Origin: Phenylobacterium zucineum HLK1
Lineage (GTDB): Bacteria > Pseudomonadota > Alphaproteobacteria > Caulobacterales > Caulobacteraceae
DNA length: 64,000 bases
Direction of reading: 5' to 3'
Assembly (NCBI RefSeq): GCF_000017265.1
Contig: NC_011143.1
Span: forward strand, 186,001 to 250,000
Below are positions 1 to 9,031 of the stretch, in pieces. A program made the translations under genes and the position numbers. Numbering within the stretch: the stretch's first letter is position 1; each line of letters opens with the position of its first letter. The notes beneath the pieces are model-generated. The model saw nothing but the letters and a program-made list of their open reading frames with translations, did no database searches and was not told where the DNA came from.

Positions 1-1127
1 CCCGCGAACGTCTCATCGTTCTCCTTGAAGTAGAACAGGCCCGCCACCGCCGACAGCCGTTCACCCTTGTAGAGGACCTGCAGCTCCTGGCTCGTCTGGT
101 CCTGGTCCTCGAAGTCGTAGATGCCGAAGGACTCGTCGGGCGAGGAGTCGAGGTCGAGATGGGTGCGGTATTCCATCTCGCGGTAGGCGGTGATCGACTT
201 GAAGGTGAAGGGACCGCGGTCGTACTGCAGCGTCAGGGCCGCGCCCCGGGTCTTCAGCTTCTCCAGGTCGTTGTAGGTCGCCTCCACCACGTCGGGATCG
301 GCGATCACCGGCCGCAGGGCGCCGGTGTTCACCGAGTAGATCGGCGTCTCGCGGTGCGGCGTGCGCGACGCATCCGGACTGTTCCTGGAAGCGTCGAGCG
401 TCAGGTAGGCCGAGAAGTCCGACGTCGGTCGGAAGAGCAGGCTGATGCGCCCGGCGATGGTGTCCTTGTCGCCGTCGTCCTCGCCGGTCAGCAGGTTCTT
501 CGTGTAGCCGTCGCGCCGGGAGGCGGCGAAGGCGACCTTGCCCAGCAGCACGTCCGAGGCGATCGGGCCGCCGAGCACGGCCTTGAAGCGCCGGTCGTCG
601 TAGTTGCCCAAGGTGGCGTCGAGATAGCCCTCGACCTCGTTCGTCGGCCGGGCGCTGGTGAACTTCAGGGCGCCGCCGATGGTGTTGCGGCCGTAGAGGG
701 TGCCCCGCGGCCCGCGCAGCACCTCGATCTGCTGGGGATCGATGACGTCCAGGAACGAGCCCTGGACCCGGCCCATGTAGACGTCGTCGAGATAGACGCC
801 CACGCCCGGATCGTTGAACGAGATCGAGTCGATCTGGCCGACGCCGCGGATGTAGACGACGGCGTTGGAGGCGTCGCCCACGTGCAGCGACAGGTTGGGC
901 ACGTGGGACTGAAGGTCGCCCACGGTCTCGACCTGGTCTTCGTAGAGGCTGTTCGCGCCGAAGGCGCTGACCGCGGCGGGCACGTCCTGGAGGTTCTCGG
1001 TCTGCCGCCGCGCGGTGACCGTCAGTTCCTCGACCTGCGTGACCTCGTCCTGGGCGTGGACCGCGCCAGCCCAGGCCAGCAGAGCCAGAGCCGAGACGCC
1101 GCCAAGCGCGCGTTTGCCGTATCCCAT
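1..1127 (-). CDS. TonB-dependent outer-membrane receptor, N-terminal part (runs off window)
   Basis: The 375 visible residues begin with a signal peptide (hydrophobic LGGVSALALLAWAGA, then VHAQDE). A TonB-box-like segment (VEELTVTARR, about residues 32-41) and a plug domain follow. Plug hallmarks are YIRGVGQIDS, NDPGVGVYLDDVYMGR and VLRGPRGTLYGRNTIGGAL. The beta-barrel C-terminus lies outside the window. Proteins of this family import large substrates such as siderophores, carbohydrates or aromatic compounds across the outer membrane using TonB energy; the substrate cannot be read here. The ATG at 1127 is chosen because the signal peptide starts directly after it. An AraC-type regulator lies 49 bp upstream on the same strand and is a likely local regulator. 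The plug sequence style is that of the large Caulobacterales/Sphingomonadales receptor family. Confidence 0.93.
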   Translation of the reverse strand, partial: MGYGKRALGGVSALALLAWAGAVHAQDEVTQVEELTVTARRQTENLQDVPAAVSAFGANSLYEDQVETVGDLQSHVPNLSLHVGDASNAVVYIRGVGQIDSISFNDPGVGVYLDDVYMGRVQGSFLDVIDPQQIEVLRGPRGTLYGRNTIGGALKFTSARPTNEVEGYLDATLGNYDDRRFKAVLGGPIASDVLLGKVAFAASRRDGYTKNLLTGEDDGDKDTIAGRISLLFRPTSDFSAYLTLDASRNSPDASRTPHRETPIYSVNTGALRPVIADPDVVEATYNDLEKLKTRGAALTLQYDRGPFTFKSITAYREMEYRTHLDLDSSPDESFGIYDFEDQDQTSQELQVLYKGERLSAVAGLFYFKENDETFA

Positions 1128-1176
1128 GCCGTTTCCCCCTGTCGCCGACTGCGCGGCGCTCGATGCTTGGGGGCCA

Positions 1177-2301
1177 TTAGACCGCGTGCGGATCGCCTTG
1201 CCGACGACCGGACGGCTCATCTTTGAGGGAACAATTTCGCTCACGCCAGCCGCTCGGCGTCACGCCGTTCCAGGCCTTGAAGGCGCGCGTGAAGCTGCGG
1301 CAGTCCGAGAACCCCAGCGCCTCGGCCACGTCGCCGACGCTGGAGCCCTCCGCCAGGCGGTCGCGGGCGGCGCCGTTGAGCACCTCGCGCCGCAGGCCGC
1401 GGAAGGAGGTCCCGTCCGCCGCCAGCCGCCGGCGCAGGGTCGCGACGCTGACGCCCAGCCGCCGGGCGACCACCGCCTGGTCCTGGAAGCCGTCGGCCAG
1501 GGCCTCGCGGGCGCGGCGCGCGAGGTCCGAAGCGGCCGGCGCGGGCGCCGTCTGCCGCGCCTCGATCAGGGCGATCAGGCGGTTGTGCACCGCGTGGTCC
1601 GGCGGCAGGCCGTAGCCTTCGGTGAGCGGCCGAGCCGCAATCGCCGCATCGTAGGTGAGGCCGAACCCCGCCGCGCCGTAGGTGACGGGCGCGTCCCAGA
1701 GCGCGAGGGGCGTGGCGTCCCGCGGCGCGGGCCGACGCGTATGGACCCGTCTCAGCATCGGCGTGAGGTCCTCGCCCGCCAGCGTGCAGAAGGTCGCGTG
1801 CAGGAACAGCAGCACGCCCTCCAGGCAGAGCTGGATGTAGGTCTCGGACGACTGGGCGTAGGGAAAGGCCGCGTCGTCGACGAAGTAGACCAGGGCCCGC
1901 CCGTGGCGCTCGACGCGGTTGTAGTCGCCGCCGTGCAGCAGGTTGTAGGCGCGGGCGATCCGCTCCATGCCGTCGGCCAGGGTCGCGGTGCGCGCGGCGT
2001 CGGAGATGACGAAGTCCGACGTGCCCGTCACCAGCGGCCGGGCCGAGAGGTAGAGGGTTTCCTCCCGCGAGGCCTGTTTCATCGCCCGCCAGAAGCGGAA
2101 GTAGTCGGTCAGCGGGATCGTCCCGCCGGCATCGGCCGCGGTCCGATCCGGAGACAGGCCGAACCGGGCCGGCACGTCCCCGGCCCCGGTGGACTGCGCC
2201 AGGGCCAGCAGGGGCTGGAGATCGGCGAGCGGCACCTGGAGGGCGCCGCGGCCTTCCCCGGCCGCGCCAGGCCACCCTTCCAAGGAAGGCTCCGGACGCA
2301 T
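1177..2301 (-). CDS. AraC-family transcriptional regulator (arabinose-binding-like N-terminus)
   Basis: 374 residues. The C-terminal ~100 residues form a double helix-turn-helix of the AraC/XylS type: LARRAREALADGF, VVARRLGVSVATLRRRL, then VGDVAEALGFSDCRSFTRAF and the family hallmark W-x-G-V-T-P-S. The N-terminal ~230 residues resemble the ligand-binding domain of OruR/ArgR-like AraC proteins. It lies between the damaged acyl-CoA synthetase gene (27 bp upstream) and the TonB receptor (49 bp downstream), all on the minus strand. It probably controls uptake and activation of one carboxylic-acid-like substrate; this is inferred from the neighbours. No operator was identified. Confidence 0.85.
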   Translation of the reverse strand: MRPEPSLEGWPGAAGEGRGALQVPLADLQPLLALAQSTGAGDVPARFGLSPDRTAADAGGTIPLTDYFRFWRAMKQASREETLYLSARPLVTGTSDFVISDAARTATLADGMERIARAYNLLHGGDYNRVERHGRALVYFVDDAAFPYAQSSETYIQLCLEGVLLFLHATFCTLAGEDLTPMLRRVHTRRPAPRDATPLALWDAPVTYGAAGFGLTYDAAIAARPLTEGYGLPPDHAVHNRLIALIEARQTAPAPAASDLARRAREALADGFQDQAVVARRLGVSVATLRRRLAADGTSFRGLRREVLNGAARDRLAEGSSVGDVAEALGFSDCRSFTRAFKAWNGVTPSGWRERNCSLKDEPSGRRQGDPHAV

Positions 2302-2328
2302 CCGACGCGGCCCCGTCCCCAGCAGCCC

Positions 2329-3973
<1,645 letters not shown>

Positions 3974-4052
3974 CTGCGCGCTTCTCCCAACTGAACGCTT
4001 GTTAATTGGGGAATACGCTTAGAGAGCCGCTCACGTTTAGGCAACGCGCACG

Positions 4053-4440
4053 TCAGTCGCGGCCGGCGCTCCAGGCCTTCGCCGCAACCTCCGCCGAGCC
4101 CGAGGTGTCCACGCGGGTCCACGCGATCGTCCGATCGAGGGCGGCGAGCTGGTCGCGCAGGACCTCGACGGTCGCATCCGAGGCGTCGCCGGTGCGCCCC
4201 GCCACGCGGCCCTCCAGCACCGGCAGCGGCGCCTCCAGCCAGACGCCCTCGAAGGGGACGCTGCATTCGGCCGCCAGGGCCTCGGCGCGGGCCCGCATCC
4301 CCGGGCTGGTGAAGGTGGCGTCGAGCACGACCGAGCGGCCGGCGCGCAGCAGTGCGCGGGCGTCGTCGAAGAGCGTGTCGTAGGCGTCTAGGATGATGCG
4401 CTCTGCCCTTGCAGGAGCCCCCGCAACCCAGACGATGCGC
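4053..4440 (-). pseudogene. C-terminal remnant of an AAA/gluconokinase-like ATPase domain
   Basis: The reading frame gives ILDAYDTLFDDARALL, then RSVVLDATFTSPGMR and a C-terminus that stops at 4053. This is the second half of the P-loop kinase domain often fused behind an aminoglycoside phosphotransferase-like domain. The Walker A loop and everything before it are absent: upstream of about 4440 the frame loses all similarity. A GTG at 4328 could start a 91-residue peptide, but nothing suggests it is functional. The fragment abuts other broken material and marks the edge of the accessory patch that holds the TcmP and AbiE genes. Confidence 0.5.
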
Positions 4441-4713
4441 CATCGACAAAGCCTCGGCGCCCGGCTCGGGTTCGTGCTCTAACGCGCGGCGAACGCATGG
4501 TGCGCCTGCACAAGCCGCTCCTTGAGCCGCTAGGGCTGGTGCGAAGGTCCCGGACGACGTCGCGCGCGATGAGCCAGAACTTGGTGTCAAGATAGTCGGC
4601 GGTCGGCGGCAAGCCTCGGCAAGCTCGATCTGCCGGTCCTTGGTGTGGGCATCGACCGTGACCTCTGGATGGTCCAGATGATGCGCCAGCGTGTTCAGTT
4701 CGGCAGCCGTCGC
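4441..4713 (-). pseudogene. Unrecognised, frameshifted fragment downstream of the TcmP gene
   Basis: Directly after the TcmP stop codon the minus strand is protein-like in one frame (AAELNTLAHHLDHPE and DAHTKDRQIELAEA). At about 4612 it becomes protein-like in another frame (PPTADYLDTKFWLIARDVV). This pattern fits a decayed gene with a frameshift. I do not recognise the family. Beyond about 4550 neither frame looks convincing. Confidence 0.3.
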
Positions 4714-5973
4714 TCAGCGGTCGCCCGACGGCCCTTCCAGCTTCGCGAAGAGGGGAAAGAACGTGCGCTGATTCTTCAGGCGCAGCGTGTCCCCGATGGT
4801 GATCGTGTTCGGCTTGCGCCGCTCGCCGCCGGTGGGCGTGATGATCTCGAGCTCGTCGCTCTCGATCATGGCCGCGTGGATATCGTCGGTGTGCGCCGGG
4901 GTCGCATTGTAGATCGACTCGTAGAATTCCCCGACGTTCATGACGTCGCCGGCGCCCGCCACGAGGCGCGGGATGTCCGCGAGAAGCTCGGTCTTGGCGC
5001 CGCCGCGCCCGCCTGCGTCGAAGAGGTAGAGGGCGCCGTCGCGCGCCGGATCGTAGGCCAGCATGTTCAAGCCCGAACGGCCGAAGTGCGCCTGCTCGCT
5101 GCTGTTGGCGTGGAGCACGTCGTTGTAGACCTGCCGCGCCCGGTAGTTGTTCGCGAAGTGGACCAGCCAGTAGCGCCAGCCGTCGGGATTATGGATCGAG
5201 AACGGGCTGAGGAACGGCGCGCAGCCCTTGAACGCCTCGAAGACGACGCGTTCGGCCGCGCCTAGCCAGACATGGTTGCTGACCGGGCCGGAGAAACCCC
5301 GAAAGTCGGCGGCCGAAAGCCCCAGCGGTCGCACCTGCGTCTCCAGGAGCGCTGGGTCAGTCCGACTTAGGAACGCCAGCAGCGACTCGATGGCGAAGGT
5401 GTAGAAGATCTCGGCGGACGGCGTCGCCCGCATGATGTTGACCAGGGTCGCTCGTTCGACGGCCGAATGCCCGCACTGGTCGAGGTTGAAGAGCACGTTC
5501 CGATAGCGGCCCTCGGCGACCAGGTCGCGGATCGCCGGGTAGCCTGCCTCGAAATCGTCGGACATGTAGCCGACATTGAGGTGCAGCTTCGGGCAGGTGT
5601 CCTTCGCAGCGGCCAGGATCGGGGCGCAGTGGGTCTTCAATAGTTCGGTGACGTCACGTTTGGCGTCGTTGAAGATCAGGAGGCACTCGATCTCGACGGG
5701 ACCGAGGCCCTGCGCGGCGCGCTGAAGGTTCACCGCCTCGAGCGCGCGCTGCAGTTCCTCGATGAAGATGATCGGGGACCCGGGGCTTCCGCACCGATAC
5801 CGCCCCGCGCCCGAGAAGCCGTCCACTACTGCCAGCCGGAACTTGGTCTGCTGCGGGATTTGGCAGCGCACGGTGATGTAGCGGAAGAAGTACTCCCGCA
5901 GGATCTTATGCTTCCGCTCGGTGTGATCGTCGAGCGGCGCGCCATCCGCCCATGCATACGCCTTGCTGACCAC
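4714..5973 (-). CDS. tcmP: Three-Cys-motif partner protein (TcmP family)
   Basis: 419 residues. The sequence matches my recollection of the three-Cys-motif partner family: an N-terminal HTERKHKILREYF segment (residues ~17-29), VVDGFSGAGRY (~48-58), a Rossmann-like core with IFNDAKRDVTELL and VLFNLDQCGHSAV, and a C-terminal region with HFGRSGLNML. DGFSGAGRY followed by an NLDQ element is reminiscent of class I methyltransferases, but no biochemical role is established to my knowledge. The GTG at 5973 is preceded by a GGGAG ribosome site. It follows the Gp37/Gp68-family gene by 37 bp on the same strand, the standard pairing of this family, so the two are one operon. Phage and defence contexts are suggested by the AbiE genes next door. 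Confidence 0.82.
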   Translation of the reverse strand: MVSKAYAWADGAPLDDHTERKHKILREYFFRYITVRCQIPQQTKFRLAVVDGFSGAGRYRCGSPGSPIIFIEELQRALEAVNLQRAAQGLGPVEIECLLIFNDAKRDVTELLKTHCAPILAAAKDTCPKLHLNVGYMSDDFEAGYPAIRDLVAEGRYRNVLFNLDQCGHSAVERATLVNIMRATPSAEIFYTFAIESLLAFLSRTDPALLETQVRPLGLSAADFRGFSGPVSNHVWLGAAERVVFEAFKGCAPFLSPFSIHNPDGWRYWLVHFANNYRARQVYNDVLHANSSEQAHFGRSGLNMLAYDPARDGALYLFDAGGRGGAKTELLADIPRLVAGAGDVMNVGEFYESIYNATPAHTDDIHAAMIESDELEIITPTGGERRKPNTITIGDTLRLKNQRTFFPLFAKLEGPSGDR

Positions 5974-6010
5974 CTATCGCTCCCGGCGGGCCTGGGCTGC
6001 GCCTAGCTGC

Positions 6011-6787
6011 CTACAGCTCAGGGGCGATCGGCATCTCGTTCCAAGTTCGCCCCCTGTACTCGCGGCCATTGGCCTTCTTCGACCGCCGCTTGTTGTCCTT
6101 CCCCCAAGTTCCCCACTGCTTGAAGAAGAAGGCTGTACCATAGCTGCCGCACCGTTCGTAGATTTCGTCAATCCACTCCTCTCGGATCGGCCGGGCCGCA
6201 CGCCCGCTCTCGCCGCCAACGATCGCCCAATGGATCCCGGTCAGGTCAACCTCGCCTACCGGGCCAATCAGGGGCTCGAACGAGATGAAGCGAATGGCTG
6301 CGGGCGCGCGCCGCAGATGTTCGACGCGTCCACAAGCTTGGGCGTCCTCCACGCTCGTACCGAGCCAGACGTTGGGCAACACGTCTGGAACGCAGCTGGC
6401 GACCACCTCGGCCATGCGCTCGGGCCGCTTTGTCAGGATTTGATAGTTGTGATGCGGCGTCTCGCGCATGACGCGCCACACCGAGAGAATGAAGTCGTCG
6501 CTGACCGCCTCGTGGAAGAGGTCGCTCATCGAGTTCACGAAGATCTTGCGCGGCCTCTTCCAGGCGTATGGGATCTCGAGCGCAGCCGTGTCTTCCCGGA
6601 CGACGCCGTTCCAGATCGTTCGGCCGCCGCTGCGACGCGTCAGCCCCCGATACTTCGAGGCGCCCATCGCCTCGAGCCGCCGCGCCATCTCCATGGCGTA
6701 GCAGTTGGTGCAGCCGGCGGTGACGATGGAACAGCCCGCGACCGGATTCCACGTGGCGTCGGTCCATTCGATCTGCGTTTCCGCCAT
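6011..6787 (-). CDS. Phage Gp37/Gp68 (DUF5131) family three-Cys protein
   Basis: 258 residues. It starts METQ-like (MAETQIEWTDATWNPVAGC), the hallmark opening of the Gp37/Gp68 family. Three cysteines follow in C-x6-C-x2-C spacing (CSIVTAGCTNC, residues ~19-29), giving the partner family its name and resembling a metal or Fe-S site. Further family motifs are KIFVNSMSDLFHE (~81-93), ILTKRPERM (~117-125), NVWLGTSVED, FISFEPLIGP and WAIVGGESG. The C-terminus has FFFKQWG. It lies upstream of tcmP in one operon. The molecular function is not established. An AT-rich stretch at 6849-6875 may be its promoter. Confidence 0.85.
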   Translation of the reverse strand: MAETQIEWTDATWNPVAGCSIVTAGCTNCYAMEMARRLEAMGASKYRGLTRRSGGRTIWNGVVREDTAALEIPYAWKRPRKIFVNSMSDLFHEAVSDDFILSVWRVMRETPHHNYQILTKRPERMAEVVASCVPDVLPNVWLGTSVEDAQACGRVEHLRRAPAAIRFISFEPLIGPVGEVDLTGIHWAIVGGESGRAARPIREEWIDEIYERCGSYGTAFFFKQWGTWGKDNKRRSKKANGREYRGRTWNEMPIAPEL

Positions 6788-6848
6788 GCTGTCCCCTTGA
6801 TCGGCGTCGCCGCCGCGGACGGCGGACCTTGGCGCGCTCGCGCGCTCG

Positions 6849-6875
6849 TGAATATGGCTAACGAAGCTTTATCAA
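6849..6875 (-). promoter_or_regulatory. Possible promoter of the Gp37/Gp68-tcmP operon
   Basis: On the minus strand TTGATA (6870-6875) is followed after 15 bases by TATTCA (6849-6854). This is the only AT-rich stretch in the 114-bp gap between abiEii and the Gp37/Gp68 gene, and would give a leader of about 55 nt. The spacer is short and the -10 is weak. Confidence 0.3.
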
Positions 6876-6901
6876 GCGTTGCGGCCCGCGCGGCCCGCTC
6901 T

Positions 6902-7810
6902 TCACGTGGTCCAGACGCCACCCGGCGGCCAACGGCCCGCGAAGGTCTCGCCATCCGCGATGCGGAGCGTCGGCGCCATCACGAGTTCAACGATCTGGGC
7001 CTGAATCTCGGGGAAGGGCTCGGGCGCCAGCGAAATCTCCGTCCGCTTCAGAAAGGCGGTCCACTGGGCCTGCTTGGCTTCCGCGAAGCCAGCGGTGAGG
7101 GCGAGCGGTGGCTCTTTCGGCAGCGGCGTCTCTCGGCGTGCGAACGTCGCGGCGATAGCCTGGGCCAGGACCGCCCCCTCGAAGGCGAAGGTGTTGGCGA
7201 TGGCCCAGAGATCGAAGAAGTCCTTCATGCGCGAGTTGACCATTCCAAGCGCGGTCATCGCCTGGAACTTCTCCGCCACCACCGTCTCCGGCGGGTAGGC
7301 GCGGAGCTTTGGCGGCGGCAGATCGAGCAGGGACGGATACTCGATGTCCTGTGCGCCCGGCGTGATGGCGTCGCCGAAACCGATGTCCACATGGATCGGG
7401 AGCCGAGCGCCGGCGAGTTCGGCCTGGAAGTCGAGGCGAACCCCGCTGTACTCGTCCTCGGCGCGCGCGGCCGCCGCCACGATGGTGTCCGGTTTGAAGA
7501 CGATCCCGTCGTCCCCTGGGATCACCATCAACTCTCGGAACAGACCCGCGACCTGATCGGGGTCGTTGTTGCCGAAACCCAGGAGGTCCAGGTCCCCAGT
7601 GGCGCGGTATGGCGTGGGCGCCCAGAGGCTGAAGAGCATGGCGCCTTTGAGCACGAAGAGCTGCCGGTAGGGCGAGACGCTGAGGCGCCACAGGAGCCGC
7701 TCGATGACGTAGCGGGTCATCAGGAGCTGGGCGTTCTCCTTCCGCTCGCGGGCCCGGTTGGTCAGCCGGGCGCGAGCCGAGACGGCCATGTCCTTGGGCT
7801 TGTCATTCAC
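6902..7810 (-). CDS. abiEii: AbiEii-type nucleotidyltransferase toxin
   Basis: 302 residues from the GTG at 7810. All four motifs of the AbiEii/DUF1814 nucleotidyltransferases are visible: GDLDLLG (motif I, ~72-78), IHVDIGFGD (motif II, ~138-146), ETVVAEKFQAM (motif III lysine, ~176-186) and SRMKDFFDLW (motif IV, ~191-200). The N-terminus VLKGAMLFSLW also fits. Family members arrest growth by transferring nucleotides, and are the toxin half of type IV AbiE systems that abort phage infection. The GTG overlaps the antitoxin stop as GTGA, so translation is coupled; this decides the start over the longer reading frame. Confidence 0.92.
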   Translation of the reverse strand: MNDKPKDMAVSARARLTNRARERKENAQLLMTRYVIERLLWRLSVSPYRQLFVLKGAMLFSLWAPTPYRATGDLDLLGFGNNDPDQVAGLFRELMVIPGDDGIVFKPDTIVAAAARAEDEYSGVRLDFQAELAGARLPIHVDIGFGDAITPGAQDIEYPSLLDLPPPKLRAYPPETVVAEKFQAMTALGMVNSRMKDFFDLWAIANTFAFEGAVLAQAIAATFARRETPLPKEPPLALTAGFAEAKQAQWTAFLKRTEISLAPEPFPEIQAQIVELVMAPTLRIADGETFAGRWPPGGVWTT

Positions 7811-8418
7811 GTGAGCGCCTCGAGGTAGGGGCGCATCACGGTTTGGACCCGGTCGATCTCCGCGAACCGCCAAAGCTCGTCGATGGCCGGTCTGCGATCA
7901 GGACGCCGCATGAGGTCGCGCAGCCCCTCCACGGCCACGTCGAGGCCGATCTTGTTTCGGTACTTGAAGCAGTCGACCACCGTCTTAGCGGGCGAGGTGA
8001 TCGGCACCGGCACCTGGTCAATCTCGTGACGCTCGACGCCTTCGCGAAGCGCGCGGCCGCTGGCGCGGATCACCCGGATCTGTACGGGCGCGCTGGTGGG
8101 CGCCCAGTCCTTGGGGCCGAGCAGCATCCAGACCGCGTGGGGCGTCTGGGTGGTGAGGTCATGGTACTGCAGGGCCGAGAGCAGGCCGATCACGCCGCGG
8201 GGTTGGATCCGGACGGCCTCGGCCAGGCTTGAGGCCGCGTCGGAGGGGGAGTCGGCCAGGCGATAGAGTCCGCGTCCGACCTGCAGCAGCACGCCGTCTT
8301 CCGTGAGGCGCTTGAGATACATCCGGGGCACGCCGGCCGCGTCGAAGTCCGATCCGCGAGCGATCCCTTGCGCGCGGGCGACCTCGATGGCGCGTTGGCG
8401 GTGACCTCTGGGTTCCAT
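7807..8418 (-). CDS. abiEi: AbiEi-type antitoxin / transcriptional regulator
   Basis: 203 residues. The N-terminal ~60 residues form the winged-helix domain of AbiEi antitoxins (AIEVARAQG, VPRMYLKRLTEDG, QVGRGLYRLAD). The C-terminal domain carries AVRIQPRGVIGLLSALQYHDLT and PITSPAKTVVDCFKYRNKIGLDVA, typical of the AbiEi_4 region. The protein neutralises AbiEii and represses its own operon by binding inverted repeats. The ATG at 8418 is chosen because the protein family begins about ten residues before the winged helix, and a near-consensus promoter ends six bases before it. Longer frames reaching 8589 have no family similarity. It is the first gene of the pair and ends in a GTGA overlap with abiEii. 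Confidence 0.9.
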   Translation of the reverse strand: MEPRGHRQRAIEVARAQGIARGSDFDAAGVPRMYLKRLTEDGVLLQVGRGLYRLADSPSDAASSLAEAVRIQPRGVIGLLSALQYHDLTTQTPHAVWMLLGPKDWAPTSAPVQIRVIRASGRALREGVERHEIDQVPVPITSPAKTVVDCFKYRNKIGLDVAVEGLRDLMRRPDRRPAIDELWRFAEIDRVQTVMRPYLEALT

Positions 8419-8424
8419 GGGGGT

Positions 8425-8460
8425 GTTATAAATCCTCGGAGAATGTTCGCAAAGTCCGAG
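8425..8460 (-). promoter_or_regulatory. abiE promoter with inverted-repeat operator, leaderless arrangement
   Basis: On the minus strand, -35 TTGCGA (8447-8452) and -10 TATAAC (8425-8430) are separated by 16 bases. Six bases separate the -10 from the ATG at 8418, so the transcript should begin at or next to the start codon and lack a ribosome site. The arms CTCGGA/TCCGAG (8435-8440 and 8455-8460) are 20 bp apart centre to centre and flank the -35, the layout expected for AbiEi autoregulation. Confidence 0.6.
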
Positions 8461-9031
8461 ATCTTGTAACAGGGCCATGGGGGCAAACCACCCTTCAGGC
8501 AGCGAGGTCAAATGTCTGCTGTTGCGCCTTAGACCATCGTCGTTCAGCGCCGCTCGCCCTGAACCAGCGCTGCACAGATGCTTACACATCTCGACGTTGG
8601 GCAGAAAGAATGTATTGTAAATCCAGCCATTAGCGGCAGGTGCGCCGGATCAAAAGCAGGCGCAGCGCGGAGCCGATTGCGGCAATCGGAGGCCCCCGTG
8701 AGCTGCGGAGGTGACGGCGAACAGCTTGCCTGCTCCGAGCTCAAGCCGCGCCACGAACGTGGCGGACGTCATGCCGCTGTCGGTTGACGCCGTTCTGACG
8801 AGGATGACGGCCAGGGTCGGCGCAACAGCTGTGATCCCTTCCCCCGGATCTGAATCAGTCGCCGCGCGGCCAAAGTCGCGTGGAATGGCGATGGCGCCGC
8901 TGTAATTGCGGGCGGTCCGCGTGCGTCTGGTCGGGGATGAACACCGCCCCCGGACAACGCGCAGGCGTCGGCGCCGACTCGCGCCGGCGCGGTAGATCCT
9001 TCGATTACCACAGGTGCGGAGGGTTTCGGCC
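8461..9031. other. Intergenic stretch with no supported gene
   Basis: About 570 bp between the divergent abiE and ndvB genes. No reading frame matches a family I know. A minus-strand frame between 8650 and 8950 is mildly protein-like (e.g. GAIAIPRDFGR) but has no credible start or homologue. No tRNA or attachment repeat was seen. It is probably the boundary of the accessory patch plus the ndvB leader. Confidence 0.4.
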
